In this document: positions 1 to 8,144 of the stretch, in pieces | How the letters are laid out: every line of letters starts with the position of its first letter | Position numbering within the stretch: the stretch's first letter is position 1 | DNA from: Fen-1258 sp041658245 | Lineage (GTDB): Bacteria > Bacteroidota > Ignavibacteria > Ignavibacteriales > Melioribacteraceae | Assembly (NCBI GenBank): GCA_041658245.1 | Contig: JBBAAM010000011.1 | Location: 11,093-75,092 of the forward strand | DNA length: 64,000 bases | Direction: 5' to 3' | Notes under the pieces: generated by a model | Database searches by the model: none | Told to the model about the DNA's origin: nothing | The model's input: only the letters and a program-made list of their open reading frames with translations | Program-made: the position numbers and the translations under genes

Positions 1-2
1 CA

Positions 3-248
3 AAACAAAATTTGATCCAGTCAAGAACTCTTGTACATACTTTTGATCCAAACAAAGTTAGCATTAAATCTCAAGAAGGAATTACAAAAGCCAAAAATGC
101 AATTGAATTCGCAGAAAAGGAGATTGACGAATATTATACAAGAAGAAACGGTTTTGCAGCAGCAACCTTAGCTTTTTTAGTATTGGCTATTGCTTTGTAT
201 TTTAAAATAAAAGAGAAAGAGAAAAATAAAACCACATCAAATAGTTAG
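3..248 (+). CDS. 3' end of a membrane-anchored protein, probably multihaem cytochrome c (partial)
   Basis: The frame is open to the left edge of the window, so this is the C-terminal ~81 residues of a longer gene; the TTG at 12 need not be a start. The visible part is a charged, probably helical stretch, then a single hydrophobic helix (about residues 53-68 of the fragment, core TLAFLVLAIALYF) and a Lys/Glu-rich tail, i.e. a C-terminal membrane anchor with the tail in the cytoplasm. No haem motif lies in the visible part. My guess that it ends a multihaem cytochrome c rests on the NapC/NirT-like cytochrome downstream on the same strand and on remembered similarity of such tails. A decayed copy of this same 3' end lies at 760-997. 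Confidence 0.5.
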   Translation, partial: KQNLIQSRTLVHTFDPNKVSIKSQEGITKAKNAIEFAEKEIDEYYTRRNGFAAATLAFLVLAIALYFKIKEKEKNKTTSNS

Positions 249-260
249 ATGATACTAGAA

Positions 261-497
261 TCAAAGAAGTCTGGAAAAATCCTCTGGATCAACTTTTGCT
301 TGTTTAAGAATTCCGAGAAGAGTTCCAATTTTTAATTCTTTGTGAAGAGGTACTACACAACCAATATAACCTATTGCAGTTTGCTGCTTAAGTATAACGT
401 GACTTCCGCGTTGACGTACACGAAGAAAACCGAGTTGCTCTAATACTCGGATCGTTTCTTCACCGGATACTTTTCTCAGCTTAGGCATTAACGGCAA
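261..497 (-). CDS. hicA: HicA-type mRNA interferase toxin
   Basis: A 78-residue protein of HicA (YcfA) type, a small dsRBD-like fold that cleaves mRNA when not bound by HicB. The N-terminal part has the family pattern (VSGEETIRVLEQLGF, then RQRGSHVIL with the catalytic His of the GSH motif), and the C-terminal half keeps the VVPLH, LKIGTLLGILKQA and FSRLL pattern. It overlaps the 3' end of the HicB-like gene at 481-693 by 17 bases and is translated after it, an antitoxin-first order. A second ATG at 488 (MPKLRKV) may be the real start. The reading frame is intact, unlike the second hicA at 1114-1333. Confidence 0.85.
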   Translation of the reverse strand: MPLMPKLRKVSGEETIRVLEQLGFLRVRQRGSHVILKQQTAIGYIGCVVPLHKELKIGTLLGILKQAKVDPEDFSRLL

Positions 498-693
498 CCT
501 CGAACGTTGTCATCATCGGTCTTTCAACTTCAGAAATAGGAAATTCTTCAAGATACAATTCTGTTGCTTCCTTTAGGTTTGACAAAGCTTCTTCAACTGT
601 CGCTCCTTGGCTGACTGTACCAATTTCAGGACATTGTGCTACGTACATATTTTCTTCGCGGTGGAAAATAGCAGTAAAAGTTTTAACAGTCAT
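481..693 (-). CDS. hicB: HicB-like antitoxin
   Basis: A 70-residue protein with the HicB partial RNase-H-like fold: an N-terminal strand pair (FTAIFHREENMYVAQCPEIG), then a helix with the VEEALSNLKEATELYLEE pattern. It should bind and neutralise the HicA toxin encoded immediately downstream on the same strand. It is short and has no C-terminal helix-turn-helix or ribbon-helix-helix, so autoregulation of the operon by this protein is not evident. The pair is transcribed against the flanking cytochrome genes, which fits a separately acquired addiction module. Confidence 0.85.
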   Translation of the reverse strand: MTVKTFTAIFHREENMYVAQCPEIGTVSQGATVEEALSNLKEATELYLEEFPISEVERPMMTTFEVAVNA

Positions 694-759
694 ATCTTTC
701 CTCCATTTCTTTTCAGTAATATAGTAAAAATTTTATTCCGGTAGTGAATATCATCTATC

Positions 760-997
760 AAAGCAAACTTTGATATAATCAAGAACTCTGATTCATACTT
801 TCGATTCAACTAAGGTAGGCGCTAAAACAAAAGAGGGTATAGAAATTTCAAACAAAGCATCTTTATTAGCTCAAAAAGAGATTGATGAATATTATACAAG
901 GAGAAACGGTTTTGCAGCAGCAACCTTAGCTTTTTTAGTATTGGCTGTAGCTTTATATTTTAAAATAAAAGAGAAAGAGAAAAAAACGGGGAAATAG
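760..997 (+). pseudogene. Decayed second copy of the cytochrome-like gene 3' end
   Basis: This stretch repeats the sequence of 3-248. Both copies share an almost identical block covering DEYYTRRNGFAAATLAFLVLA and end in a similar Lys/Glu-rich tail. In the reading frame of the first copy this one begins KQTLI, meets a TAA stop at 776-778, then reads 72 codons to a TAG at 995-997. There is no start codon or ribosome site after the stop, and no upstream portion of the gene, because the HicAB module at 261-693 sits where it should be. I read it as the 3' remnant of a tandem paralogue whose 5' part was lost. Confidence 0.75.
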
Positions 998-1113
998 ATT
1001 ATAACGTCTGCAAAACCAACGGAGTTTTATTTGTTCACTGTCTTCAAGTCGGAATTTCTGTTGTTTTGTTTGTTGGGTGATAGTATTGACATGTAATTTC
1101 TCTTAAAAATGTA

Positions 1114-1333
1114 TCACATCAATCTCTTAAACTTTTCAACCGTTAAGTCTGCATCTTTCAATATGCTTTTCAAGACCTTTGGATGAAGAATGGCACCTGA
1201 ATGATAAGGAACGGTTGCCCTGTTGATTTTTGTAAATCTTATGACTTCCGCTTTGGCGGGAAAAAGAAAAGCCCGCTTTTTCTAATACTTTGATGACTTC
1301 CGATGCAGTTATTCGTGGAAGTTTTTCGCTCAC
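1114..1333 (-). pseudogene. hicA: Frameshifted HicA toxin gene
   Basis: The open frame 1136-1333 starts like HicA (ITASEVIKVLEKAGF, RQSGSHKIY), then turns into sequence unlike the family (SLSFRCHSSSKGL). Removing one base from the A5 run (T5 on the top strand at 1227-1231) restores a normal HicA C-terminus with TVPYHSGAILHPKVLKSIL and a stop at 1114-1116. The repaired product is about 73 residues, the usual length. So the toxin is inactivated by a one-base insertion in a homopolymer, or the base is a sequencing error. The start overlaps the end of the HicB-like gene by 4 bases. Confidence 0.8.
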
Positions 1334-1554
1334 ACTGCTACTTCCATTGAAGTGAGACTTATTGACTCTGATAAAGGAATTTCTTCGCCGGATTTTAATC
1401 TATCTTCGATATGTAATCGTATAGCATCTTCTATATTCTCGATAGCTTCCTCGTAGGTATCGCCCTGTGTATAACATCCTTGAAGTTCAGGGCAAAAGGC
1501 AAAATATCCATCTTTATCTCTTTCAACAATTACCGACATTCTATAAGTATTCAT
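1330..1554 (-). CDS. hicB: HicB-like antitoxin (second module)
   Basis: A 74-residue HicB-family antitoxin. MSVIVERDKDGYFAFCPELQG is the family's N-terminal sheet pattern, and YTQGDTYEEAIENIEDAI the following helix. It is intact while its partner toxin is frameshifted; selection would be expected to tolerate loss of a toxin but not of an antitoxin. Its sequence differs clearly from the HicB-like protein at 481-693, so the two modules are separate acquisitions rather than one recent duplication. Confidence 0.85.
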   Translation of the reverse strand: MNTYRMSVIVERDKDGYFAFCPELQGCYTQGDTYEEAIENIEDAIRLHIEDRLKSGEEIPLSESISLTSMEVAV

Positions 1555-1800
1555 ATCAATATCTCTCTGTAGTTTATTTCAAATATAATATTTCAACTAT
1601 TGCAAAGCAAAATTTGGCATAACAATGATTTTGAGTATTAGCAAGAAAAATTTCTAGTTAGTCCACAGTGTTATGTATAAAGTATAAGAAGTAAGCAAAG
1701 AAGTTGGAATTTCAACTTGCTCTAAGTAATTTTACCACGAAAAATATAACACTTTCATTATACTATTCATTAGAAAAATATTAATGTCATAAGGAATCAA

Positions 1801-3309
1801 ATGAAACTAAAATTACCTCATTCATCTCAAAACTGGGTTTCACTTATTGGTGCTACCATTGCACTGATCAGTCTTTTCATGATAATCTTTTTATTCGCGA
1901 TAACATTTTCATCCGGAGGAGGAACTTACTTAGGATTGGTAGTATATATTATTCTTCCGGGATTTTTGGTTTTTGGTTTAATAATAATTCCGATTGGAAT
2001 GTTTTTGAAAGTTCGACATGATAGAAAAAAACATCTTCTTCCCCCGACTGAATGGCCGCAAGTTAATTTAAATGATATTCACCACAGACATGCCTTCTTC
2101 ATCTTTGCAATAGGGACAACAATTTTTCTTTTTCTAACTGCATTTGGCAGTTATGAAGCGTTTCATTATACAGAGTCGGTTGAGTTTTGCGGTAAACTAT
2201 GCCACAGTGTTATGCAGCCCGAATACACTGCATATCAAAATTCTCCACACGCTAGAGTTGCTTGCGTTGCTTGTCATGTTGGTGAAGGAGCTGATTGGTA
2301 CGTAAGATCTAAGCTATCCGGAATGTATCAAGTGTATGCCGTTACGTTAGGCACTGTTCCAAGACCGATAGAAACACCAATATCAAATTTACGTCCGGCA
2401 CGGGAAACATGTGAGCAATGCCATTGGCCTCAAAAATTTTATTCCCGAAAACTCGTTACACAAAAACATTACCTCGCAGATGAAAATAATAGTGAGTGGG
2501 ATATTACTTTAACAATGAAGATCGGAGCACCTATAAGTGCATTAGGTCTGCAGGAAGGAATTCACTGGCACATCAATCCTGATGTTAAGATAGAGTATAA
2601 ATCTTCAGATAAGAAAAGAGAAAATATTCCTTGGGTCAGGTATACAAATCTAAAAACCGGTGAAGTTTTTGTTTATCAAGATAAGAATGAAAGCGTTGAT
2701 GCAAAATCTCTTGATACAATGGCAACTCGAGTAGTGGATTGTATGGATTGCCACAATCGTCCGTCACATAATTATCAACCGCCCGTATTTTTTATTAATA
2801 ATGCAATCACTGCGGGATCTATTCCGAAAGAACTTCCTTCGATCAAATCTAAAGCAATGGATATTTTAGGAACCGATTATTCAACAACTGATACAGCAAT
2901 GATCGTTATTAAGAATAAGATCAATTCATTTTATAAAGAAAAATATCCGGACATTTATGCCAACAAAAAATATTTGGTTGATAGAGCTGTTGCCGGAATC
3001 CAAGAAGCATATAAGAAAAATATTTTTCCAGAAATGAAGGTCAAATGGAGCGTTTATCCGAACAACATTGGGCATATGGAATTTATGGGATGCTTCAGAT
3101 GTCATAATGATAATCATTCAACCCAACAGGGAAGGTTAATCAAAAAAGATTGTAATCTTTGCCATAGTATAAATGCACAAGGACCGCCCGATAAACTTGA
3201 ACTTTCTTCTGTTAATTCAGTTCTTCCATTTAGACACCCGGGAGAAGAAGCCGGTGAAGCATGGAAAGAAATGCATTGTGCAGAGTGCCATACCGGATTG
3301 AATCCGTAA
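1801..3309 (+). CDS. NapC/NirT-like membrane multihaem cytochrome c (7 haem motifs)
   Basis: A 502-residue membrane cytochrome. Three hydrophobic segments lie at about residues 14-36, 44-68 and 97-118, followed by a large domain that should face the periplasm. Haem motifs: CGKLCH (C130, three residues between the cysteines), CVACH (C155), CEQCH (C204), CMDCH (C314), CFRCH (C431), CNLCH (C451) and CAECH (C493). The segment around residues 120-215 resembles the NapC/NirT/NrfH quinol-oxidising module; the rest is an extension with three or four more haems. The likely role is moving electrons from menaquinol to a periplasmic partner, perhaps the protein ending at 248. The start is supported by AAGGAA a few bases upstream. 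A strong terminator follows at 3331. Confidence 0.85.
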   Translation: MKLKLPHSSQNWVSLIGATIALISLFMIIFLFAITFSSGGGTYLGLVVYIILPGFLVFGLIIIPIGMFLKVRHDRKKHLLPPTEWPQVNLNDIHHRHAFFIFAIGTTIFLFLTAFGSYEAFHYTESVEFCGKLCHSVMQPEYTAYQNSPHARVACVACHVGEGADWYVRSKLSGMYQVYAVTLGTVPRPIETPISNLRPARETCEQCHWPQKFYSRKLVTQKHYLADENNSEWDITLTMKIGAPISALGLQEGIHWHINPDVKIEYKSSDKKRENIPWVRYTNLKTGEVFVYQDKNESVDAKSLDTMATRVVDCMDCHNRPSHNYQPPVFFINNAITAGSIPKELPSIKSKAMDILGTDYSTTDTAMIVIKNKINSFYKEKYPDIYANKKYLVDRAVAGIQEAYKKNIFPEMKVKWSVYPNNIGHMEFMGCFRCHNDNHSTQQGRLIKKDCNLCHSINAQGPPDKLELSSVNSVLPFRHPGEEAGEAWKEMHCAECHTGLNP

Positions 3310-3330
3310 TTATAAGTTATTATTAAATGA

Positions 3331-3371
3331 ATAAAGCCCGGTTACAAATACTAATCGGGCTTTATTATTTT
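3331..3371 (+). terminator. Intrinsic terminator after the cytochrome gene
   Basis: A 10-bp stem ATAAAGCCCG / CGGGCTTTAT (3331-3340 with 3356-3365) is followed by a T-rich run. It lies 21 bases after the cytochrome stop and ahead of the next transcription unit. Confidence 0.85.
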
Positions 3372-3462
3372 TGGGCATATAATATTGAACAAACTCACGA
3401 AGTCGAATTGAATTCTTTTCTTTTATATATTCACTTTAGATATTAATAAGTTTCTACACATC

Positions 3463-4194
3463 ATGATCGAAATTAATAATCTTCACAAAAGTTTTGGAAG
3501 CAATCACGTTTTACGCGGGATCAATCTAAATATTAAAGAGGGAGAATCTCTTGCAGTAATAGGTAGAAGCGGCTGCGGAAAAAGTGTTCTCTTGAAACAC
3601 ATCGTTGGTCTATTATTTCCTGATGACGGATTTATAAAATTTGAAGGTAAGATCGTGAATGAACTTGAACGAAAAGAACTTTATGAAGTTCGCCGCCGGT
3701 TTGGATATTTGTTTCAAGGCGGGGCTCTTTTTGATTCTATGTCTGTTGAAGAAAATGTTGCTCTAGCTTTAGTTGAGAATAATTTCGGTTATTCAAAAGA
3801 AAAAATTCATACAATAGTTGCAGAGAAACTTGAGCTTGTTGGTTTACCCGGAACACAAAAACTAAAACCATCAGAACTTTCCGGCGGAATGAAAAAGCGT
3901 GTGGGACTTGCACGCGCTCTTGTAACAAATCCGGATTATATTTTGTATGATGAACCCACAACAGGACTTGACCCGATAATGTCCGATTCCATTGATGAGC
4001 TGATCAAATCATTAAATGAGAAACTTAATGTTACTTCAATTATTGTAACACATGATATGTTTAGCGTAAAGAACACTGCGGATGTAATAGCCATGATGCA
4101 CGAAGGGAAAATTTATTTTACCGGAACGTATGAGGAAGTACTAAACAGTAAAGACCATGTAATTCAAAAATTCATTCAACGCACAGGGTTCTGA
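3463..4194 (+). CDS. ABC transporter ATPase, MlaF-like (lipid/MCE type)
   Basis: A 243-residue ATP-binding subunit. Walker A GRSGCGKS at residues 34-41, signature LSGGMKKR near 139-146, Walker B ILYDEPTTGLDP near 160-171 with the catalytic Glu, and the H-loop in VTHDM. The GGALFDSMSVEENVAL segment is typical of the MlaF/Mkl group, which powers phospholipid traffic between the membranes with MlaE permease and MlaD (MCE) partners. Neither partner is adjacent, so they would have to be encoded elsewhere. The stop codon overlaps the radA start by one base (TGATG), so the two genes are co-transcribed and translationally coupled. Confidence 0.85.
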   Translation: MIEINNLHKSFGSNHVLRGINLNIKEGESLAVIGRSGCGKSVLLKHIVGLLFPDDGFIKFEGKIVNELERKELYEVRRRFGYLFQGGALFDSMSVEENVALALVENNFGYSKEKIHTIVAEKLELVGLPGTQKLKPSELSGGMKKRVGLARALVTNPDYILYDEPTTGLDPIMSDSIDELIKSLNEKLNVTSIIVTHDMFSVKNTADVIAMMHEGKIYFTGTYEEVLNSKDHVIQKFIQRTGF

Positions 4195-5543
4195 TGGCTA
4201 AAAATAGAATTAAATATATTTGTTCAAGCTGCGGATACGAAGCTCTAAGATGGCTTGGTAAATGTCCTTCATGCGATAGTTGGAATACATTTACTGAAGA
4301 ATTGATTGAAGAAAAAAAAGGGGGTAAAAAGAAATACAGCGGTGAAATAAATATTTCTAAATTGGACACAATCACAGATCAAAACGAAGAAAGAATTAAA
4401 ACCAATATAGTTGAGTTTGACCGCGTTCTGGGCGGAGGATTAATGCCCGGCTCGGTTGTGCTGTTAGGCGGCGACCCTGGAATAGGTAAATCCACTTTAG
4501 TTATGCAGGCAGCGGCAAAAATTAACGGTGAAGTTTTGTATGTAACCGGTGAGGAATCTGCAAATCAAATCAATCTCCGCGCAAAGAGATTGAAAACACA
4601 TTCCGAAAAAATTTCTGTTCTTACGGAAACAGACCTTGATATAATACTGAATGCAATTGAAAAATATGCACCGGAAGTTGTAATTGTTGATTCAATTCAA
4701 ACAACATATAAACCAGATTTTGATAACCCACCCGGAACAATTACACAAATCCGTGAATGCACATCCGAGTTGATGCAGCTTGCTAAGAAAAAACATTGTG
4801 CTATTATACTTGTAGGGCATGTTACGAAAGATGGAGCAATTGCCGGACCAAAAGTTCTTGAACATATTGTTGATACCGTTTTGCAGTTTGAAGGAGAACG
4901 AAGTTATTCATATAGAATATTACGTGCGCAGAAAAATCGTTTTGGCAGTACAAATGAGATAGGCATTTTTGAAATGCATGATGACGGATTGCATGAAGTT
5001 AAAAATCCGAGTGAAATATTTTTAAGCGAGCGCGAAAAAGAAATTACAGGTTCCGTTGTAACTTCCAGTATAGAAGGCACACGCCCGATCCTTCTTGAAG
5101 TACAAGCTCTTGTTACACCTTCTTCGTATGGAAATCCACAGCGTGTAGCAACTGGATTTGATTACCGCAGACTTTCAATATTGCTTGCTGTTCTTGAGAA
5201 AAGAGCAAACCTTCGATTGTCAGCTCAAAATGTTTTTCTAAATATTGCCGGCGGAATTAGGATTGATGAACCGGCAGTTGATCTTGCAGTATGCTGTGCA
5301 ATTGCTTCCAACTTTACTAATAAGTTTGCAAATAATGATACTGTTGTTATAGGCGAGGTTGGTCTCGGTGGTGAAGTAAGAAGCGTAAGTAATATTGATA
5401 AAAGAATTCAAGAAGCAGCAAAACTTGGTTTTAAAAAAGTTGTTATTCCTTCTAATAATTACAAAGCGATCAAGAGTAAAACTACTATAGATATTATTCC
5501 GATTGAAAATCTTCCTTCTGCAATAAAAGAAATTCTTTCATAA
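4194..5543 (+). CDS. radA: DNA repair protein RadA (Sms)
   Basis: A 449-residue RadA, of usual length. An N-terminal C4 zinc finger (C10, C13, C24, C27), a RecA-like ATPase with Walker A GGDPGIGKST near 92-101, the RadA-specific KNRFGS motif near 247-252, and a C-terminal Lon-protease-like domain in which the family lacks protease activity. RadA is a DnaB-like branch-migration helicase that processes recombination intermediates. It follows the MlaF-like ATPase with a one-base overlap. Confidence 0.97.
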   Translation: MAKNRIKYICSSCGYEALRWLGKCPSCDSWNTFTEELIEEKKGGKKKYSGEINISKLDTITDQNEERIKTNIVEFDRVLGGGLMPGSVVLLGGDPGIGKSTLVMQAAAKINGEVLYVTGEESANQINLRAKRLKTHSEKISVLTETDLDIILNAIEKYAPEVVIVDSIQTTYKPDFDNPPGTITQIRECTSELMQLAKKKHCAIILVGHVTKDGAIAGPKVLEHIVDTVLQFEGERSYSYRILRAQKNRFGSTNEIGIFEMHDDGLHEVKNPSEIFLSEREKEITGSVVTSSIEGTRPILLEVQALVTPSSYGNPQRVATGFDYRRLSILLAVLEKRANLRLSAQNVFLNIAGGIRIDEPAVDLAVCCAIASNFTNKFANNDTVVIGEVGLGGEVRSVSNIDKRIQEAAKLGFKKVVIPSNNYKAIKSKTTIDIIPIENLPSAIKEILS

Positions 5544-5735
5544 ATTTTTAAAGTGTTTTTGATTGAACACAAGAAATTAATATCGCTCATATTCTTATTG
5601 CTAAATAAACTTCTTTCTGTTAATTTTTTTGTAACATTATCCGATTGTATCTGAAGAGTTGTTCTGGTTACTTTGATTTAAGTGTTGTTATAAAATATAC
5701 ATCCGAGTAAAAAGTTAATAAGCCGATTAACCTTT

Positions 5736-7595
5736 ATGATTTCTTTTAAGCAGCTCTATCAAGAAATAAAAACACGTAAACTTCGTAAAACACTAATAAT
5801 TTATATCAGTTCCGGGATTACTGTACTTGGTGTTGTTAACCTTTTTTCTGGCGTTTATCACCTTCCTATGATTCTATTTGATTGTATTCTAACTGTAATT
5901 ATCTGTGGAATTCCCTCCGCAATCGTATTTGCATGGCATCATAATTTAGAAGGTAAACAGAAGATTCAGAAGAAAGAAATAGTCCTTTATTCTATTTCAC
6001 TGCTCATTGCTGTTGTTATCATTGTATGGATAACGGGTCTAGGCGGTGTACGACTTCTTCCCAGCGATGCAAAAACTATTGCAGTGCTTCCGTTCAAAAA
6101 TCTTAGCGACAATAAAGAAGATGAATACTTCAGCGATGGTATAATGGAGGATATTCTTACACAGCTTTCAAAAATTAGTGATCTTAGGATAATTTCGCGC
6201 ACGTCTATGATGCAATACAAAAATACAAAGAAAAACTTACGTCAAATTGGCGAAGAACTTAACGTTGCAACAATTCTGGAAGGAAGCGTCCGCCGCGCAG
6301 GAGGCAGAGTAAGAATTGTAGGACAGCTAATCAATGCAAGGAAGGATGAACATATCTGGGCTGAAACATACGACCGTGAACTGAAAGATGTTTTTGCAAT
6401 TCAGACTGAAGTAGCAAAAAATATTGCAGCATCTTTACAAGCTATTCTCTCGCCAAAAGAACTCGAGCAAATTGAGAATAAAAGCACGGTTAATTTAGAT
6501 GCATATACATTCTATCTCAGAGGCCGTGATTATTTTTATCGTTATACAAAACAGGACAATGAAAAAGCAATCGAGCTTTTTAGAAATGCTCTTAAGCTCG
6601 ATCCAAATTATGCTTTAGCATATGCTGGTTTGGCAGGCGCTTATGGCAGAAAAAAATATTATGACTCATCCCAAGAATGGATTGACTCAGCTTTAACACT
6701 CAGCAGCAAAGCAATTTCAATTAACCCGAATCTTGCAGAAGGATACAAAGCATTGGGCGATGTATATACAAGTAAGGGAAATAATCCAGCGGCATTAACT
6801 CAATATATTAAAGCTGTTGAACTCAATCCTAATTATGGAGCTGCTATTGCAAACGTCGGATATATATACTATCAATATGGTTTATTTGATGAAGCGTTGA
6901 AATGGACGAAGAAAGCGGTGATTACAGATCCTGGATTTGCCCGGTATTCTTCAAACATGGGAGTACAATATTTCAGTTTAGGTTATGATAGTCTTGCAGC
7001 TATCTGGCTGAATAAAGCGCTAATACTTCAACCTGAATTCTTTTTCCCAAATATTATTTTAACTTATATTGATTTATACACAAACCGCTTTGATGAGGCA
7101 CGTGCACGTATTAATAAATTACTCTCTAATTATTCGGACGTTCCCGCTGTATATGAAACAGTAGGAGATATCGAACTAATAGCAGGCAATTATAAATTAG
7201 CAAAACAATATTATGAAAAAGTGGCAGAGCTTACTTCATTAATGAGTGCAGCAGGTATTAAGCTCTCATATGTACTTATAAAATTAAACCAGCGTGCCGA
7301 AGCCCAAAAAATACTTAGTAGTTATCTTACTGCTGATACAGAAGATCCGAATCAATATTCTGAAGGAACTATAACTTATTATACAGCAGCGGCATATTGT
7401 GTAGTTGGAAAGAATCAAATGGCACTTAAATTTCTTCAAAGGTCGCTTGAACTCGGATTTCGGGAATACCGTTGGGCTTTAATAGATCCTTTGATGAACT
7501 CTCTTCAAAATGATGAAAAATACAAATCACTAATAAATACACTTAAATCTACAATCGCTACAATGCGCAATCGTGTAAAAGCAGAGAACTTATAG
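5736..7595 (+). CDS. Membrane protein with FlgO/TolB-like domain and TPR repeats
   Basis: A 619-residue protein. Three hydrophobic segments (about 20-38, 44-66 and 84-104) precede a FlgO-type domain (about 113-237, with KTIAVLPFKNLS, DGIMEDILTQLSKI and the ILEGSVRR stretch), then a run of tetratricopeptide repeats from about 245 to 600 (for example ALKLDPNYALAYAGLAGAY). The same FlgO-TPR architecture occurs in many Bacteroidota/Ignavibacteria proteins, often fused to adenylate cyclase or CadC-like HTH domains; here the N-terminus is only a membrane anchor. Its specific function is unknown, and protein-protein scaffolding is the safest inference. It stands alone, with 192 bases upstream and no terminator seen. 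Confidence 0.7.
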   Translation: MISFKQLYQEIKTRKLRKTLIIYISSGITVLGVVNLFSGVYHLPMILFDCILTVIICGIPSAIVFAWHHNLEGKQKIQKKEIVLYSISLLIAVVIIVWITGLGGVRLLPSDAKTIAVLPFKNLSDNKEDEYFSDGIMEDILTQLSKISDLRIISRTSMMQYKNTKKNLRQIGEELNVATILEGSVRRAGGRVRIVGQLINARKDEHIWAETYDRELKDVFAIQTEVAKNIAASLQAILSPKELEQIENKSTVNLDAYTFYLRGRDYFYRYTKQDNEKAIELFRNALKLDPNYALAYAGLAGAYGRKKYYDSSQEWIDSALTLSSKAISINPNLAEGYKALGDVYTSKGNNPAALTQYIKAVELNPNYGAAIANVGYIYYQYGLFDEALKWTKKAVITDPGFARYSSNMGVQYFSLGYDSLAAIWLNKALILQPEFFFPNIILTYIDLYTNRFDEARARINKLLSNYSDVPAVYETVGDIELIAGNYKLAKQYYEKVAELTSLMSAAGIKLSYVLIKLNQRAEAQKILSSYLTADTEDPNQYSEGTITYYTAAAYCVVGKNQMALKFLQRSLELGFREYRWALIDPLMNSLQNDEKYKSLINTLKSTIATMRNRVKAENL

Positions 7596-7733
7596 ACAAT
7601 ACTTTTCTCAAAGAAATAATTTACTCTTTCAATCATTAACAAAAACCCTTTAGTATACATATATATGTCTCCGGTTCTTAACTCCAATCGAAAAATTTAT
7701 TTATTATATTTCTACCATAATATTGAGTGGAGA

Positions 7734-8144
7734 ATGCAAATAGAATATAAAATAGAAAATGAATTAAGTGTTGATGAATTTATTGGTTGTCTTATTGATT
7801 CAACACTTGGTGAGCGGCGTCCGGTTGATAACCGTGAACGAATTTCTAAAATGTTAAAGAACACAAATTTGATTGTTACCGCACGTGATAATGGTTTACT
7901 AGTTGGTGTTTCCCGATCGCTTACGGATTTTTCTTACTGCACTTATCTTTCCGATTTAGCTGTTAGAAAGAATTATCAAAAACTTGGAATCGGTAAAGAG
8001 TTAATAAAGCGGACAAAACTTGAGTGCGGAGAAGCCAAAATAATTCTTCTTGCAGCGCCTGCCGCCATCGAATATTACCCGAAGATTGGAATGACTAATC
8101 ATAACCATTGCTATTTATTAAATGATATCAATGAGCTGAAATGA
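7734..8144 (+). CDS. GNAT family N-acetyltransferase
   Basis: A 136-residue GNAT. The acetyl-CoA-binding motif A is visible as DLAVRKNYQKLGIGKELI, corresponding to the V-x-x-x-Q/R-x-x-G-x-G/A pattern, and the C-terminal part ends in the usual EYYPKIGM stretch. The open frame extends back to an ATG at 7665, but those 23 residues are outside the family, so the ATG at 7734 (MQIEYKIEN) is preferred. The stop overlaps the start of the MauE-like gene by four bases (ATGA). The substrate cannot be predicted. Confidence 0.8.
   Translation: MQIEYKIENELSVDEFIGCLIDSTLGERRPVDNRERISKMLKNTNLIVTARDNGLLVGVSRSLTDFSYCTYLSDLAVRKNYQKLGIGKELIKRTKLECGEAKIILLAAPAAIEYYPKIGMTNHNHCYLLNDINELK

Noticed and set aside
1136..1333. 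Treating the second HicA open frame as an intact 65-residue protein
   Set aside because: The last third does not match HicA, whereas the next frame does; it is a frameshift product.
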